A stretch of 64,000 nt of DNA. Source: Paenibacillus xylanexedens (GTDB lineage: Bacteria; Bacillota; Bacilli; Paenibacillales; Paenibacillaceae). Under the pieces are notes generated by a model. The model worked only from the letters and a program-made list of their open reading frames with translations. It did not search any database and was not told the DNA's origin. The position numbers and the translations under genes were made by a program. This document shows, one piece after another, positions 27,161 to 35,020 of this stretch. Each line of letters starts with the position of its first letter. Positions within the stretch are counted from its first letter, which is position 1. The DNA is taken from assembly GCF_017874615.1 (NCBI RefSeq), contig NZ_JAGIKV010000005.1, forward strand, positions 186,001 to 250,000, in the 5' to 3' direction.

Positions 27161-27511
27161 TTGATTTTGTCAAAAATTATTCGTACAGTCACACTATTCA
27201 TAATATTGATAGCTATTCTCACAGGCTGTGGTGGCCTTTCTAAAGCTGATGAACAAGATTATTATGAGAAAGCGATCCCTATTGGACAAGAATACTTTAA
27301 GAAATATTACGATGTAGATGTAGAATTCAATCGTTTCGAAGTTCATTTACCTATGTCATCTACAATCGTATTGTATGGTCATGTTAAAGATGACCCATAT
27401 ACTTCTCTCTCTTTATCATTCTCCCTGCCCTCTCTAAGAGTTGATTCAGCTGGAGGACCTGCAGAATTTATAGACAGCCGCAAGAGTGAGGAAGAGGTTA
27501 ACTCCCAATGA
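27161..27511 (+). CDS. Lipoprotein, candidate immunity protein to the lipase effector
   Basis: 116 residues starting at TTG 27161 (or TTG 27167; AGGAGG precedes both). The signal peptide ends in the lipobox LTGCGG. The mature part contains EKAIPIGQEYFKKYYDVDV and IVLYGHVKDDPY, a pattern resembling the DUF1433-type lipoproteins (TilA) that neutralise S. aureus TslA lipase outside the membrane. It is transcribed divergently from the lipase gene. The relationship to DUF1433 is by eye, not by search. Confidence 0.65.
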   Translation: MILSKIIRTVTLFIILIAILTGCGGLSKADEQDYYEKAIPIGQEYFKKYYDVDVEFNRFEVHLPMSSTIVLYGHVKDDPYTSLSLSFSLPSLRVDSAGGPAEFIDSRKSEEEVNSQ

Positions 27512-27526
27512 AGCTTCCAACTTAAA

Positions 27527-27840
27527 CCCTTGTACTTATTTCAACTGACTGTGGAGGACTATCTTATAAAGAGGAACAAATATATTTTGAAAAGGCAATT
27601 CCGATGGGACAAGAATACTTCAAAAAATATTACGATGTGGAAGTGGGATTTACGGAGTTTTACATCAATATTCCCATGTCTTCAACCATGGTGCTAAAAG
27701 GTATCTTAAAGATGATCGCTATACTCAAGTTTCACTTTCTTTCTATTTCCCTTCCCTAGAGGTTTAAATCTGAAAGCGGACCAGAAGATTTTATTAAGAA
27801 ACGAAAGATCCTAGTAAAATTGCACCCACCATACATATGA
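27527..27840 (+). pseudogene. Decayed second copy of the immunity-type lipoprotein
   Basis: The sequence re-reads the preceding lipoprotein: CGGLSYKEEQIYFEKAIPMG then QEYFKKYYDVEVGF, then after a one-base loss LKDDRYTQVSLSFYFPSLEV, then after another frame change SESGPEDFIKKRK. It lacks a start codon and signal peptide, and has at least two frameshifts. It is a tandem duplicate that has decayed, as often happens to immunity gene arrays. Confidence 0.7.
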
Positions 27841-27849
27841 AAGACAAAC

Positions 27850-27894
27850 AAAGCTGCCTGAATTCAGACCAACCTGAATGCAAAAGCAGCTTTT
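27850..27894. terminator. Bidirectional terminator between lipoprotein and helicase genes
   Basis: AAAGCTGC / GCAGCTTT outer stem with inner TTCAG / CTGAA, with T-rich tails on both strands. It separates the convergent lipoprotein pseudogene and helicase gene. Confidence 0.6.
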
Positions 27895-27905
27895 CTTGCA
27901 TTATT

Positions 27906-30344
27906 TTACTGTCCCCGCTCAAAATACGCATGTAACCGATACAGACAAATCTCCTTCGTCCAGCGATATAACACCGCCTGTTCCTCCGCATCCTTCACCT
28001 GCACATTCAGCGAGAACACGCCATCTTCGAATCGCGTCATGCTGCCCTTCGCCCCACTCCACTTGGACATGGGCATTTCAATTATCAACTTCTCAATCTC
28101 CGTTGCCGTCTTCTCATTCCATTCCCATAGCGCAAGTTTACCTTTGTCCGAAAAGTCCTTCCGTTTCCGGTACTCCTTCTCCGTCAGGTACGTATGGAAG
28201 AACCTTGCTATCTCCCCCGGCGTGATTGGGTCCATCCAGTGGACTTCACCTCGCTCCAGCATGTACAGCAGCACGATCATTTTATAGCTTTTGTTCATGA
28301 GTGTCTTCTCCACATCACGCAGCCACGCCTCATGCCGAACGTACACCTCTCCCTCAGTCGGGGACAGCAGCTCCGCCCAATAGAGAAATCCAACATAGGA
28401 GCCAAATTCGTTCCGGTACCCGATACTCTTCGAACGTCCCATCAGATGCAGCTCCAGATACGTCGGAATACGCCCCAACTCTCGCTTCACATCCAGAAAA
28501 TCCTGATGAAGCTTCTCGCGGCGCGGCAGCCGTTTGCGGCTTAGTTCCTGAAGCAGGTTCACCACCCTCGTCTCCAGATGAATTCCACAGTTAGCCGGAA
28601 CTTCCGGCACAGCTGAATCTCGGACTTTCGCCGTTCCCTCCAGTTCCCCGCGCACATCAAGCAAACTCAGCTTCACATCCGCATTCCGGTAATTCCCGAT
28701 CAGGTCGATGATGACACAATGAGATTTGCCCTCAGCCAGCCGCAGACCGCGCCCTACCTGCTGGGTAAACACGGTGAGTGACTCCGTTGGACGCACAAAG
28801 AGAAGCGTGTCCACACGCGGTATATCCGTTCCTTCATTGAATAGATCCACCGTCAACACAACCTCCAGCTCACCCGCATCAAGCTGGCGAATGGCTTCCT
28901 CCCGCGACATCTCCGATGTGCGCGAATGCAGACTGAGCACCTTCACGCCCTGACTGCGAAAATACGCAGCCAAATAGTCCGCCTGCCGGATCGTCGAGCA
29001 AAAGCCAATCGTTCTCGTCTGCTTGTGCCGCCGCCAAGCTTCATAAATGGTCTCCACATGCTCCTCTTGCAACTGAACAGCCATGAGCTGTTCTTCATCA
29101 TACTTCGTGCCGATCCAGCGAATCTGCGAATAATCCGTATCGTCGAATACTCCGTAATATTGAAATGGCGCTAGCCAACCTCGCCGGATCGCTTCGATAA
29201 AATGCATCTGGTAAGCCACATTCCCATCACAGAGCGCATACACATCCTTGCCATCCAGTCGATCCGGGGTCGCCGTAATGCCCAGCAGGAATCTTGGTTG
29301 AAAATGCTCAATCACTAACATGTACGTCTTCGCCGCCGCATGATGGAACTCATCCACCACGATCAGATCAAAGGCATCCACCGCAAATCCATCCCGGTGC
29401 TTCTGCATACTCAGCGTAAAGATTGAAGCATACACACAATCCGCGGTTCCATCCTTGTACTGTCCGTTATATATCCCATGACTGCGCTCGGGCATGATCC
29501 GTTGAAAAGACTTCTTCGCCTGGAACAGAATCTCTTCCCGATGCGCCACAAACAACACCCGCTGGAACCGCTGCGCAAAGAAACCCGCCAGATACGTTTT
29601 GCCAAGCCCGGTCGCCATGACGACCATCGCTTTGTCGTACTGCCCCTCCATCGTGCCATGGAGTGCTTCAAGCGCATCCAACTGCGCCAAACGCGGCTGG
29701 ATAGGCACAAGCGACAGCTCAGCGGCTTCTTCCTCTTTGTCCTCAGGTAGCCCCGTCCCGAACTCTGCTTCTTCCATCTCCATGATCCGCTGGATCATCT
29801 CCGGGTTCTTCTGGTGATATTTGCGGTACTCTTCCTCATACAGCGCAATCGAATCCGGGTTCACCGGCAAGGTTGTCTCGTGGTAGAAGCTCTGCATGAA
29901 TTTGTCCAAAGCCATCTGGAACGTATACGGCTCCGCTTCCGCATTCATCGCCAGATTCCATTCATACCCCGTCTTGAGCGCCGTGAACGAAAAGTTTGAC
30001 GAGCCGACAATCAGCAGTCCTTCCCCGTTGTCATGATCGAACAGATACGCTTTCGGGTGAAAAGAAGTGCCCATACTTCGCCACAGCCGTGTCTCAATTC
30101 GAGGATCAACCTCACACAGCGCCCGCAATCCTTCTGGCTGTGTTATGTACAGATAATCTCCTGCGAGCATCCGTACTTCTGCCCCACGCTCCGCCGCCCG
30201 CTTTAAGTGCGGGGCCAGCAGTCTCACCCCGGACTGCATAATAAAGGACGTCATAATATAAATCCCGGATGCATGCTGCATCCGGGCAATCAGTTCGTCT
30301 GCCAAGTTATCTGTAATGAGTTTAACGTTAAGCTTCGTCGACAT
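27906..30344 (-). CDS. PLD-domain DEAD/DEAH (SF2) helicase
   Basis: 812 residues. Residues 1-160 form a phospholipase-D-type nuclease domain with one HxK motif (HPKAYLFD at 96-103, then GSSNFS at 114-119). The helicase core follows, with Walker A ATGLGKT (244-250), box II DEFHH (331-335) and motif VI VGRGLRLAEG. The C-terminal ~270 residues are unassigned. This architecture is common in restriction- or phage-defence-linked helicases of the SSL2/DUF3427 group. The ATG at 30344 overlaps the upstream pyrophosphohydrolase gene by 17 bases, indicating coupling. Confidence 0.88.
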   Translation of the reverse strand: MSTKLNVKLITDNLADELIARMQHASGIYIMTSFIMQSGVRLLAPHLKRAAERGAEVRMLAGDYLYITQPEGLRALCEVDPRIETRLWRSMGTSFHPKAYLFDHDNGEGLLIVGSSNFSFTALKTGYEWNLAMNAEAEPYTFQMALDKFMQSFYHETTLPVNPDSIALYEEEYRKYHQKNPEMIQRIMEMEEAEFGTGLPEDKEEEAAELSLVPIQPRLAQLDALEALHGTMEGQYDKAMVVMATGLGKTYLAGFFAQRFQRVLFVAHREEILFQAKKSFQRIMPERSHGIYNGQYKDGTADCVYASIFTLSMQKHRDGFAVDAFDLIVVDEFHHAAAKTYMLVIEHFQPRFLLGITATPDRLDGKDVYALCDGNVAYQMHFIEAIRRGWLAPFQYYGVFDDTDYSQIRWIGTKYDEEQLMAVQLQEEHVETIYEAWRRHKQTRTIGFCSTIRQADYLAAYFRSQGVKVLSLHSRTSEMSREEAIRQLDAGELEVVLTVDLFNEGTDIPRVDTLLFVRPTESLTVFTQQVGRGLRLAEGKSHCVIIDLIGNYRNADVKLSLLDVRGELEGTAKVRDSAVPEVPANCGIHLETRVVNLLQELSRKRLPRREKLHQDFLDVKRELGRIPTYLELHLMGRSKSIGYRNEFGSYVGFLYWAELLSPTEGEVYVRHEAWLRDVEKTLMNKSYKMIVLLYMLERGEVHWMDPITPGEIARFFHTYLTEKEYRKRKDFSDKGKLALWEWNEKTATEIEKLIIEMPMSKWSGAKGSMTRFEDGVFSLNVQVKDAEEQAVLYRWTKEICLYRLHAYFERGQ

Positions 30345-30654
30345 CGATCAGATACACCCGTTCTTGGAATCCACCACGCTCCTCGGCTTTGTCCGCCCGA
30401 AGCTTGTCCAGCTGGGCCGCATTCGCACCATGCACCTCCGCCAGCGCCCGGATCACCTCCAGCATGTCAGCCAGTTCTTCTATGGCTTCCTGATCACTCG
30501 CTGCATTTACGTACTCATCCGATTCTTCTTGCAACTTCGTTCTTAACTCTTGCTTATACTCCTCCGGGTCCAGAATACGTGTGCGGCATTCCTTGCCACT
30601 GGATGTGATAATATGCGGAATCTTGTCCCGCACCAATTTGTTGTATGTAGGCAT
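30328..30654 (-). CDS. MazG-like nucleoside triphosphate pyrophosphohydrolase (PRA-PH type)
   Basis: 108 residues from the ATG at 30654 (AAAGGA upstream). MPTYNKLVRDKIP at the N terminus and the metal-binding helices LQEESDEYVNA and AIEELADMLEVIRAL are typical of short MazG-like or phosphoribosyl-ATP pyrophosphohydrolase proteins. It would hydrolyse NTPs or related nucleotides. It overlaps the PLD-helicase gene, so the two are probably expressed together and may work together. Confidence 0.85.
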   Translation of the reverse strand: MPTYNKLVRDKIPHIITSSGKECRTRILDPEEYKQELRTKLQEESDEYVNAASDQEAIEELADMLEVIRALAEVHGANAAQLDKLRADKAEERGGFQERVYLIDVDEA

Positions 30655-30785
30655 GTGGTATAACATCCTTTCTGCTTTGGAGGTTTTCCAGCTTTGCGCC
30701 AGAATCTCCCTTTTTGCCATTATACCATTTGCCATGGAGAGCGATGGGTTGATTTTGTAAAGTGGTTGGATTGGAATGAGGAGTT

Positions 30786-30826
30786 AAAAATAGCCCATGA
30801 CTACTCGTATTCGAGTTGAAATGGGC
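30786..30826 (-). terminator. Terminator of the first WXG toxin/immunity unit
   Basis: GCCCAT / ATGGGC outer stem with inner CTCG / CGAG, followed on the minus strand by TATTTTTAA, downstream of the immunity gene. Confidence 0.65.
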
Positions 30827-30882
30827 GTTCGGTAATTCGTAATGTCTAATTTTTCTGCATCAAACTCTGGTTCAGAAGGATT

Positions 30883-31398
30883 CTAAGCCAACAGTTTTGA
30901 GACAATCACATTCGTATCCATCATTTCTATATCAATCTCGAACAAGCAAGTGTCATCATCCATAGCTGGTTCATGACCGATTCTAACCTTCTCAATTGCA
31001 TACTTGTTCTTAATATCAAGAATATACTCTATTAACTTCTGAGCTTTTAACGTTGTCTCTGAATTTTCTCCACTGAACAATTCCTCTTCAGGAAAATTAA
31101 TTACAATATCTCCAGATTTCTCATCGAATGAAAATACAATCATCACGTCGTTAAAGGTATGACCCAGGTTAAGCTGAGACAATAGTATATTCCCCGTTCC
31201 CTTAGGAGAAAGAATCTCTTCAAGGCTCTCTATTTGCTGAAATTCAATATCGTTTTCACTACGGTTATCATAAAAGTGAGAACTTTTGATCCGATCCACC
31301 TGAATGTTCAAATCATTTTTTATGAATTGATCCAGATTATTTTTGTTAAAATCAAGTAAAATGATTTCTAAACTTTCCAAATTCACAACCTCCATCAT
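30883..31398 (-). CDS. Candidate immunity protein for the adjacent WXG toxin
   Basis: 171 residues, acidic, with alternating strands and helices. No family was recognised. The start ATG overlaps the toxin stop (ATGA), the usual arrangement for an immunity gene. The function is inferred from position only. Confidence 0.6.
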   Translation of the reverse strand: MMEVVNLESLEIILLDFNKNNLDQFIKNDLNIQVDRIKSSHFYDNRSENDIEFQQIESLEEILSPKGTGNILLSQLNLGHTFNDVMIVFSFDEKSGDIVINFPEEELFSGENSETTLKAQKLIEYILDIKNKYAIEKVRIGHEPAMDDDTCLFEIDIEMMDTNVIVSKLLA

Positions 31399-32429
31399 TG
31401 ATCGATAAATCCTTTGAATGAACCATCTTGGTTAAGCCTTGCTCCGCGGCCATCAGGTAAATTCTTTTCGAGGAAAGTAATACCTCTATTATTTATAATT
31501 TTCTTAAATTCACCTGGAGCATCAAGTATATCCTGTAAATGCTTTTGAGCTACTTGATTAATTTGTTCAGGCCCACCTCTAACTCTTCCCCATATATCTG
31601 GGTTTCGCCCTGCATGTTTCTGCAAAGCATGTCCTACAACGGTTTCTCCACCTTTTTTGGGAGCAGTAGCAGAACTAATAACGGTATCTCTGTTAAATAT
31701 CACAGGGTTTACACCATTCAAGTTATCTAGCTTAGACTTTGGAAACTTCAATCCTCCAGTCGGAACCTTATAACCCCTATTATACGTTCCAGTAAAAGCC
31801 AACACGAGCTTAGCAGTCTGTAAACCTCCTATAGAAACTGCTGCTTGCCAAGCCGGTATGGATTCTCCAGTTACGGGATGATGACCTTCCTTAAATGCGC
31901 TGATCTGTGCATCATATATATCTCCACCACTAGACTCCGGTTGCTTCGGTCCAGCTCTCATTTCTTCATAGGTGCCACCCTGTTCCCAGTACTTAACAAA
32001 CTCCTTTTGCCCTGGCATACCATCCTCTGCTTCACTAGCAGGCATGTTAATTCCAAACAAAGGGTTATATACCATTCGCCGTTGCTCTTCTGGATTACCT
32101 GTATTATGGTTCATCATTGTATGGGCAGCAATCTGTCCAGCAACGGCTCCCAAGCTCACCTGTTCCTGATCCGCTTGTTCGAATCTCTCGGCAATCGCGA
32201 ACAGATCTTGGGATGACTTAACCATACTTTCCAGTGCTCGATCAAGTACTGAACGTGACTGCTGAAAATCATAGAAAAACCGTTCCTGCGTTGCTCCCGC
32301 CCACTGAGACTGGATGAATCCGATCCGTGCGGTCAGGTCATTACGTATACCCTCCAACTGCTGCCTACCCTGCTCGATCTGTCTGGATACATGCAGCAGC
32401 TGCTCTGGTGTTACTTTAATTGTACTCAT
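31395..32429 (-). CDS. WXG100-domain type VII effector with C-terminal polymorphic toxin domain
   Basis: 344 residues. Residues 1-100 form a WXG100 domain with WAG at 43-45 and the shared ERFFYDFQ stretch, ending AERFEQADQEQ, the secretion signal type. The linker contains a pre-toxin region. The C-terminal ~85 residues begin VVGHALQKHAGRNPDIWG and end GRGARLNQDGSFKGFID. This resembles the GHALxKH-type nuclease ends of polymorphic toxins (probably an RNase of the BECR fold), but the catalytic class is uncertain. The immunity gene follows directly. Confidence 0.78.
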   Translation of the reverse strand: MSTIKVTPEQLLHVSRQIEQGRQQLEGIRNDLTARIGFIQSQWAGATQERFFYDFQQSRSVLDRALESMVKSSQDLFAIAERFEQADQEQVSLGAVAGQIAAHTMMNHNTGNPEEQRRMVYNPLFGINMPASEAEDGMPGQKEFVKYWEQGGTYEEMRAGPKQPESSGGDIYDAQISAFKEGHHPVTGESIPAWQAAVSIGGLQTAKLVLAFTGTYNRGYKVPTGGLKFPKSKLDNLNGVNPVIFNRDTVISSATAPKKGGETVVGHALQKHAGRNPDIWGRVRGGPEQINQVAQKHLQDILDAPGEFKKIINNRGITFLEKNLPDGRGARLNQDGSFKGFIDQ

Positions 32430-32603
32430 ATCATTCTCCGCCGTTAAAATTAGGATTTTACAATGTTAGCAGAAGTTCATTGCAAATACATCCACCTATT
32501 ATCCTGATTTTCCCTTTCCCCAAATAATACTTTGCAGTACTTATAATCCTGCAGTCCCAGTCCTCGTGAAAAGAACTTCCAGATCATCATGGCATGCCTT
32601 ATA

Positions 32604-33086
32604 TCAGAAAATCTTTGATGAATTATTATTCAATCGAGTGGCTAATTCCTCCAATATGTCTTCCGTTCGTTGAAGAAGCTTTTCGATGTTATCAAGGTCT
32701 AAATATTGATCCTGTTGGCGTTCCTCTAAAGATGAGATATGTTGCATCGTGCCGATGAACAGGGCAATATCCAGCCCGGGTTCAGTGTCCGTATGCACTA
32801 AAGGCAAGATTTCATTCATGGTGAGTCCTTTGGGTGGATGAACTGAGTGATACTTATGGATATAGAGCGCCTTAATCATGGAGGCAAGAGCCCAATCACA
32901 TAGAATCAGGCAGGCTTTGAACTGATTATGATTACGCATGATGGCGGCAAGTTTGAGATGATATTGGGCTAGCTGATGATATTGAAATACATCTTTGTTC
33001 TCATAAGATAATTTATCATTTAGAAAAGTTACAAAATCAAAATTCTGCCGATTCTTGAAGGAGTAAGTATGATTCAAATTAATCAT
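32604..33086 (-). CDS. HEPN-like protein of unknown function
   Basis: 160 residues, helical. A central segment FKACLILCDWALASMIKALY followed by HKYHSVHP looks like a HEPN-type helix bundle; the RxxxxH catalytic motif is not evident. The start is uncertain: ATG 33086 has GAGGAG only 1-2 bases away, while TTG 33077 has it at 9 bases. It is divergent from the XRE regulator and first at the edge of the AT-rich island. The HEPN call is tentative. Confidence 0.5.
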   Translation of the reverse strand: MINLNHTYSFKNRQNFDFVTFLNDKLSYENKDVFQYHQLAQYHLKLAAIMRNHNQFKACLILCDWALASMIKALYIHKYHSVHPPKGLTMNEILPLVHTDTEPGLDIALFIGTMQHISSLEERQQDQYLDLDNIEKLLQRTEDILEELATRLNNNSSKIF

Positions 33087-33173
33087 CTCCTCAATAATAA
33101 GATTAGGTTCAATACAATAATGAAATCCCTCGTATGTTTTTTTAAATTTCGGGCAAGATACAAGCTATATATT

Positions 33174-33186
33174 ACTACATAGTAGT
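33174..33186. promoter_or_regulatory. Candidate XRE operator palindrome
   Basis: ACTAC-ATA-GTAGT, a 5-bp inverted repeat with a 3-base centre, lies in the divergent space before the XRE regulator gene, followed by a T run. It could be the binding site of that regulator. Confidence 0.35.
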
Positions 33187-33268
33187 TTTTTTCACAAATT
33201 ACTTATTATTTATCGGTTAATTAGCAATGAGTCTTTCTCTACACTTCTAATTAAAGAGGGGTGTTCAT

Positions 33269-33616
33269 ATGTCGGAACTTTTAGAAATAGTCGGTGCGAG
33301 AATAAGGGATCTAAGAAAATCTAGAGATCTCTCCCAAGAAGCTTTAGCTGAAAAGGCAGGTTTTAATCCAAGTTATATTGGTTTTATTGAACGGGCAGAG
33401 CGCAACATTTCTTTGAAAAACTTGGATAAAATTGCACGAGCTTTAGGTGTTGGAGTTGATCAGTTATTTACATATGTTAAAGAAGAGGAGGAGCTCTCTA
33501 TAGAAGATGTGAATATCAAAAAAACGATTGCGATTTTAAGAACCCGTGAATCTAGTGAAATATCCATGGCTCTAAATGTAATTACTGAAATTTTCAATAC
33601 TTATGATAAAAAATAA
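33269..33616 (+). CDS. XRE family transcriptional regulator
   Basis: 115 residues. Residues about 8-65 form a helix-turn-helix of the Cro/CI type (LRKSRDLSQEALAEKAGFNP and IERAERNISLKNLDKIARAL). It has a short helical C-terminal extension. Size and position upstream of a restriction-modification system and other defence genes suggest an R-M controller (C protein) or island regulator. GAGGGGTG precedes the ATG. Confidence 0.88.
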   Translation: MSELLEIVGARIRDLRKSRDLSQEALAEKAGFNPSYIGFIERAERNISLKNLDKIARALGVGVDQLFTYVKEEEELSIEDVNIKKTIAILRTRESSEISMALNVITEIFNTYDKK

Positions 33617-33988
33617 ATATAGAGGCTCTTTTACTCTCTATGATTCTTATAGTTGATCTTTAGAATCACTATATTATACGTAAATACCAACACAATCTGA
33701 TAATTATTTTATTTATTATGTTGTGAATACACTCACAAATCTTTTACAAAGTAAATATTACAAATGGTTTGACAATACATCATTTATAAATAGAAAAAAT
33801 AGGAGATTAATTAAAACCCTTCCTTTCGCCACATTAAATTTAATCGAAAGAAGAAGTTTGATGTATGAAAGTACAAGACTACATATCGGAATCTCGCAAC
33901 TAAATTAAGAAACATATTCTTAATTCCTTGTCTGGGAGATAATTATTTTTCAGATATATGAATAAATAAACAGCTGAAGGAGCACATT
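33617..33988. other. AT-rich gap without a convincing gene
   Basis: 372 bases of very AT-rich sequence between the XRE regulator and the SIR2-like gene. A 61-codon open frame lies here, starting from a weak codon without a Shine-Dalgarno, and is not believable. A short ATAGAG / CTCTAT repeat follows the regulator stop and may be a weak terminator. Confidence 0.5.
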
Positions 33989-35020
33989 GTGAAAAATTAT
34001 TTTATAGTTTTAGGAAATGGATTTACTATTGATTTTATAAATACTATTAAGAAAACTGAAGAAATTAATGTAATGAATTTATTTTCTATGGGTGATTCGG
34101 TACCCTGGCCCGCTGATAATGAACCAGGGTTCCTTTCTTATAAAAGGTGTCCAAATCTCTGGTATTTGGGAGCTCGTCCAAATATGGATAACACGAGTGC
34201 TATGTCACTATTAGAAGACCTTATTACCTGCGCTAATACAGCAAGTGGTGCAGGTAATAGACATTTAGACACCAAATATATACAGGCTTATCAAGAGTTA
34301 CAGACATATCTTAAATATTTATTTATATACTACGACAATCAAATAACTCAAGAAGAAATTTCAGAAAACGTTGACAACTGGGGATGGTTTAAGTTTTTCA
34401 AGAAGCTTAATGAATCAAATGACTGCAACAATGTTACTATAGTTACCTACAATTATGATATTTGGCTTGAACGTATTTTGATCTCTGGAAACATAAACTT
34501 CAATATACAAGGTATTAATAATGGAGTTTATGATCCTGATAATCCTTATAAATTTAATATTATTAAGCCCCATGGTTCAATTAGCTTTTCATATCAACAA
34601 CCCATTGATCCTAATAGATTTGTAATAACATCAACTCAACGGGAACTAACAAATGGAGACCTAAGTAACTACTCAGTCAATTATAATAATTTAGAAAATA
34701 TTTACATGTTGAATGCCATGATTCCTCCAGCTGGTGATTCAAGCAGATTAGAGTCTACTTGGGCATATGATCTAAGAAAGATTGCTTTAGAAGAAGCAAG
34801 TAAATTAACTTATGCTGATGAGCTATTAATATGTGGTATTTCTTATTGGCATGTAGATAGAGGGGAAATGGATCAACTCTTAATTAACATCAATCCAGAG
34901 ATTAATGTTAAATCTGTAAACCCAAGACCAACAAGTACTCTAAATGCCGTACTCACCAGCCTATTTAAAAGTCACATTGGTTATCAAAATTCGAAAATAT
35001 TGGGGGATATCAAAATATGA
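33989..35020 (+). CDS. SIR2-like predicted NADase, defence-type
   Basis: 343 residues from a GTG with GAAGGAG 6 bases upstream. It carries a degenerate Sirtuin/SIR2-like fold: GNGFT at 9-13 (nucleotide-binding loop), TYNYD at 153-157 (in place of TQNID), KPHGS at 193-197 (catalytic His) and LLICGIS near 280. Such SIR2-like domains in phage defence degrade NAD+. The gene overlaps the next (ATGA), a DUF262 gene, indicating one two-component operon. The SIR2 call is by motif pattern, not by search. Confidence 0.7.
   Translation: MKNYFIVLGNGFTIDFINTIKKTEEINVMNLFSMGDSVPWPADNEPGFLSYKRCPNLWYLGARPNMDNTSAMSLLEDLITCANTASGAGNRHLDTKYIQAYQELQTYLKYLFIYYDNQITQEEISENVDNWGWFKFFKKLNESNDCNNVTIVTYNYDIWLERILISGNINFNIQGINNGVYDPDNPYKFNIIKPHGSISFSYQQPIDPNRFVITSTQRELTNGDLSNYSVNYNNLENIYMLNAMIPPAGDSSRLESTWAYDLRKIALEEASKLTYADELLICGISYWHVDRGEMDQLLININPEINVKSVNPRPTSTLNAVLTSLFKSHIGYQNSKILGDIKI

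Noticed and set aside
33723-33908. 61-codon open frame between the XRE and SIR2-like genes
   Set aside because: Weak start codon, no Shine-Dalgarno, AT-rich composition and no recognisable protein features.
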